DNA from: JAGLCY01 sp965363725
GTDB taxonomy: Bacteria > Krumholzibacteriota > Krumholzibacteriia > LZORAL124-64-63
Length of the DNA: 17,568 nt
Direction: 5' to 3'
NCBI GenBank assembly: GCA_965363725.1
Contig: CBDTUS010000065.1
Location: forward strand, 1-17,568
Every line of letters starts with the position of its first letter. Within the stretch, counting starts at the first letter, position 1. The notes under the pieces are model-generated. The model made no database searches and was not told where the DNA came from. It saw nothing but the letters and a program-made list of their open reading frames with translations. This document shows, one piece after another, positions 15,703-17,568 of the stretch. The position numbers and the translations under genes were made by a program.

Positions 15703-16223
15703 TGGCCCCTTGCCCCGAAATCGAACGGGAACTTTCTGCCTATCTGCGCGGGGACCTGACGCCGGAATCGAAGAAGCTGGTCCGGGAACACCTGGATCGT
15801 TGCCCACCCTGCCGGGCCGAACTCGCCCGGGAGACGAATCTGAGCCAGTCCCTTGGTTCGCTGCCCCATTTTAAAGCACCGGCGGAACTCGAAACCCGCC
15901 TCGCGACGGATATCAGCTCGATCGGTACGGGACGGGCCGGGCGCGGCCGTCTGACCGCCGCAGTCCTGGCGGCCGCCGCCTGCCTGGCGGTGGTCCTGCT
16001 GGTGCCCAACCTGCGACCCGGATCTCAACCTAAGCCCACCTGGAGCGAACAGGAAATCGCCGCCGGGCGCCGGGACGTGCTTTACAGTCTGGCCTTGACC
16101 GCCCGGGTCCTGGACAGGACCCGCAAGGAGACGGTGGTCGAAGTCTTCGCCGACAGGCTGCCCCGCGCCATCAACGAATCCCTCAAGACCGTCAAACCGA
16201 ACAACTCAGGAGGAAACGGATGA
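15699..16223 (+). CDS. Zinc-finger anti-sigma factor, membrane-anchored
   Basis: A 174-residue protein. The N-terminal cytoplasmic domain has the zinc anti-sigma signature HLDRCPPC (H31, C35, C38), preceded by ELSAYLRGDLTPES, typical of the zf-HC2 family. One membrane segment follows at about 85-103. The C-terminal part (about 105-174) would be periplasmic and has no recognised domain. It should bind and hold the sigma factor until a signal releases it. Translation is coupled to the sigma gene (ATGA overlap) and to the next gene (a second ATGA overlap at 16220-16223). An AAAAGGGAG site lies inside the sigma gene. Confidence 0.9.
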   Translation: MMAPCPEIERELSAYLRGDLTPESKKLVREHLDRCPPCRAELARETNLSQSLGSLPHFKAPAELETRLATDISSIGTGRAGRGRLTAAVLAAAACLAVVLLVPNLRPGSQPKPTWSEQEIAAGRRDVLYSLALTARVLDRTRKETVVEVFADRLPRAINESLKTVKPNNSGGNG

Positions 16224-16831
16224 ACACGCTTCGCATCACCCCCCTTGTCGCCCTGGCCTTTATTCTGCTCTGCGCGGGCTGGGCCCTGGCCGCCAACGTG
16301 GCGGACGAACCGGGCTACATGGATCTGGAGTGGATCGTCATTCCGGACGACGCCTCGGAAATCCAGGACATCGACCTGGGCCCCATCCTCAAGGACATCT
16401 CCAAGGATGCGCAGGACAAGGGTGACGACGCCCTGGTCCAGGCACTGGCCATGGTCCGGTCCATCCGGGTCAAGGCGTTTTCCATCGAAGACGGCGGCGG
16501 CGCCCAAGCCCAGGCGGCCGTGGAAAAGGTGACGGACAAGCTCAAGAGCGGGGACTGGAAACGCTTGATCTACATGAAGGACGGGGACGAAACCGTCTCG
16601 GTCAGCACCCGGTACGAGGGTGAGGACCTGGTGGGCCTGATGATCGTCACCTTCGAACCAGAGGACAGCGTGGCCTTCGTCAACGTGGTGGGCGACCTTG
16701 ATCTGGGCACCCTGCTGCGCCTGGCCCGGGAAATCGACTCCGACAGCATCGAGGACATGCTCGAAGGTCTCGATGGGATCGAGGGTATCGAGATCGATCA
16801 CCACGACCATGACGATGACGAGGACAACTGA
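16220..16831 (+). CDS. Secreted DUF4252-like protein of the ECF sigma operon
   Basis: A 203-residue exported protein. The signal peptide runs to about residue 24 (hydrophobic core VALAFILLCAGWALA) with an ALA-type cleavage site. The mature part has the pattern of DUF4252 proteins: an early aspartate-rich segment, a central SVSTRYEGEDLVGLMIVTFE strand region (127-146), and a VNVVGDLDLGTLLRLAREI block (154-172). The function of the family is not known. It often accompanies ECF sigma/anti-sigma pairs. The last residues, IEIDHHDHDDDEDN, are strongly acidic with three histidines and could bind metal ions. The start has a strong AGGAGG site and overlaps the anti-sigma stop. It could sense or buffer the envelope signal; this is inference. 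Confidence 0.83.
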   Translation: MNTLRITPLVALAFILLCAGWALAANVADEPGYMDLEWIVIPDDASEIQDIDLGPILKDISKDAQDKGDDALVQALAMVRSIRVKAFSIEDGGGAQAQAAVEKVTDKLKSGDWKRLIYMKDGDETVSVSTRYEGEDLVGLMIVTFEPEDSVAFVNVVGDLDLGTLLRLAREIDSDSIEDMLEGLDGIEGIEIDHHDHDDDEDN

Positions 16832-16862
16832 TCCGGCGGCCTCCCACTTTGAGCTGAAATAG

Positions 16863-16892
16863 AAAAGGCCTCCCGGTTTGGGAGGCCTTTTT
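16863..16892. terminator. Strong bidirectional intrinsic terminator
   Basis: AAAAGGCCTCCC (16863-16874) and GGGAGGCCTTTT (16880-16891) form a 12-bp perfect stem with a 5-base loop. Ts follow on the plus strand (16888-16892) and on the minus strand (opposite 16866-16863). It lies between convergent genes: it ends the sigma operon on the plus strand and the decarboxylase beta-subunit gene on the minus strand. Confidence 0.92.
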
Positions 16893-16911
16893 CCTGGTCT
16901 TGATTTCCGGA

Positions 16912-17568
16912 TCAGAAAACGAATCGTGACAGGAAGACGCCCGCGGCGACGGCCGATCCGATCACCCCGGCCACGTTGGGCGCCATGGCGTGCATGATCA
17001 GGAAGTTCTGGGGATCCTCTTTGGCCCCGACCATCTGGCAGACGCGCGCGCTGTCCGGCACCGCCGAAACGCCGGCCGCCCCGATGATGGGGTTGATCTT
17101 GTCCTTCGCGAACAGGTTCATGAACTTGGCGAACAGGACACCCGCTGCCGTGGCCACGCTGAAGGAAACGGCCCCCAAAAGGGCGATCTTCACCGAGTCC
17201 GGTGTCAGAAACCGGCTCGCGTCCGTCGAAGCCCCCACGCACAGTCCCAGCAGAATGGTCACGATGTCGATCAGGGAGTTGCGCGCGGTCTTGGCCAGGC
17301 GTTCGGTGACGCCGCTCTCCTTCAGGAGGTTGCCGAAGAACAGGAAGCCCAGCAGGGAGATGGCCCCGGGGGCGATGCCGGCGCAGAGGACGAAGGCCAG
17401 GATCGGGAAGATGATCCGGATCCGCTTGCTCACCGGCCGCGAGGGTTTCATGCGGATCAATCGTTCTTCGCGGGTGGTCAGCAGCTTGATGATCGGCGGC
17501 TGGATGACCGGCACCAGGGCCATGTAGCTGTAGGCCGCCACCGCGATGGCTCCCAGCAGGTGGGGGGC
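16912..17568 (-). CDS. oadB: Na+-translocating carboxylate decarboxylase beta subunit, OadB/MmdB/GcdB type (partial, C-terminal half)
   Basis: The last 218 residues of a multi-pass membrane protein; the start is beyond the right edge, since the reading frame is open to base 17568. Family signatures are AYSYMALVPVIQPPIIKLLT near the visible start, then GAAGVSAVPDSARV and MHAMAPNVAGVIGSAVAAG. The latter carries the conserved Asn and Ser that, from memory, take part in Na+ transport in OadB. About five hydrophobic helices are visible. The subunit decarboxylates carboxybiotin and pumps Na+ out of the cell, working with a carboxyltransferase and a biotin carrier. The full protein is usually about 370-430 residues. 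An ATG-like start at 17541 is really an internal GTG valine. Convergent to the sigma operon across the terminator. Which acid it acts on cannot be told. Confidence 0.92.
   Translation of the reverse strand, partial: APHLLGAIAVAAYSYMALVPVIQPPIIKLLTTREERLIRMKPSRPVSKRIRIIFPILAFVLCAGIAPGAISLLGFLFFGNLLKESGVTERLAKTARNSLIDIVTILLGLCVGASTDASRFLTPDSVKIALLGAVSFSVATAAGVLFAKFMNLFAKDKINPIIGAAGVSAVPDSARVCQMVGAKEDPQNFLIMHAMAPNVAGVIGSAVAAGVFLSRFVF

Noticed and set aside
16241..16300. Lipobox in the DUF4252-like protein signal peptide (ILLCAG)
   Set aside because: The residue before the cysteine is leucine rather than a small residue, and a standard ALA cleavage site follows, so signal peptidase I cleavage is more likely.
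17539..17541. Start codon for the decarboxylase beta subunit at 17541
   Set aside because: The frame continues to the window edge with family-like sequence (LLGAIAVAAYSY), so the GTG there encodes an internal valine.

Overview
The window is GC-rich, densely packed bacterial chromosome with housekeeping genes and no sign of phage, insertion sequences or CRISPR. Ferredoxin-linked 2-oxoacid oxidation (vorCBA) together with a membrane carboxylate-decarboxylase subunit (OadB type) suggests an anaerobic or facultative, amino-acid-using bacterium. ECF sigma and NtrC-type regulators fit a Gram-negative-like lineage. I cannot name the phylum from the sequence alone.

Layout. (1) 1-1756, minus strand: tRNA-Leu(UAG), trigger factor (tig) and the start of clpP, transcribed in that order from a good sigma-70-like promoter at 1799-1827. 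(2) 1869-3269, minus: an NtrC-family sigma-54 activator with no sensor kinase beside it. (3) 3420-8668, minus: a tight five-gene operon, vorC-vorB-vorA, then an alanine-dehydrogenase-family protein, then a CoA-transferase/hydrolase. (4) 8669-8819: a regulatory gap holding a minus-strand terminator/attenuator, tandem repeats, a nine-base C/G tract and an AT-rich palindrome. (5) 8820-9602, minus: enoyl-CoA hydratase. (6) 9855-11258, plus: a membrane hybrid histidine kinase whose phospho-accepting histidine is replaced by asparagine. (7) 11419-15091, plus: an acyl-CoA (probably propionyl-CoA) carboxylase as three genes: carboxyltransferase, biotin carboxylase, biotin carrier. (8) 15154-16831, plus: ECF sigma factor, zinc-finger anti-sigma factor and a secreted DUF4252-like protein, chained by ATGA overlaps behind a recognisable ECF promoter. 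(9) 16912-17568, minus: the C-terminal half of an OadB/MmdB-type Na+-translocating decarboxylase beta subunit, separated from region 8 by a strong bidirectional terminator.

How they may work together (inference). Region 3 encodes a plausible route from amino acid to 2-oxoacid (dehydrogenase), to acyl-CoA plus reduced ferredoxin (Vor), to free acid with CoA passed on (CoA-transferase). The enoyl-CoA hydratase and propionyl-CoA carboxylase could handle branched-chain or odd-chain products, and the OadB subunit could link decarboxylation to a sodium gradient.

Main points for a second look: the dehydrogenase in the vor operon has lost the substrate-binding lysine of alanine dehydrogenase (Asn at position 75); the hybrid kinase lacks its H-box histidine; the possible vor promoter contains a homopolymer tract in its spacer and is followed by an intrinsic-terminator-like hairpin; and the ECF sigma gene appears to be expressed from its own class of promoter as a nearly leaderless mRNA.
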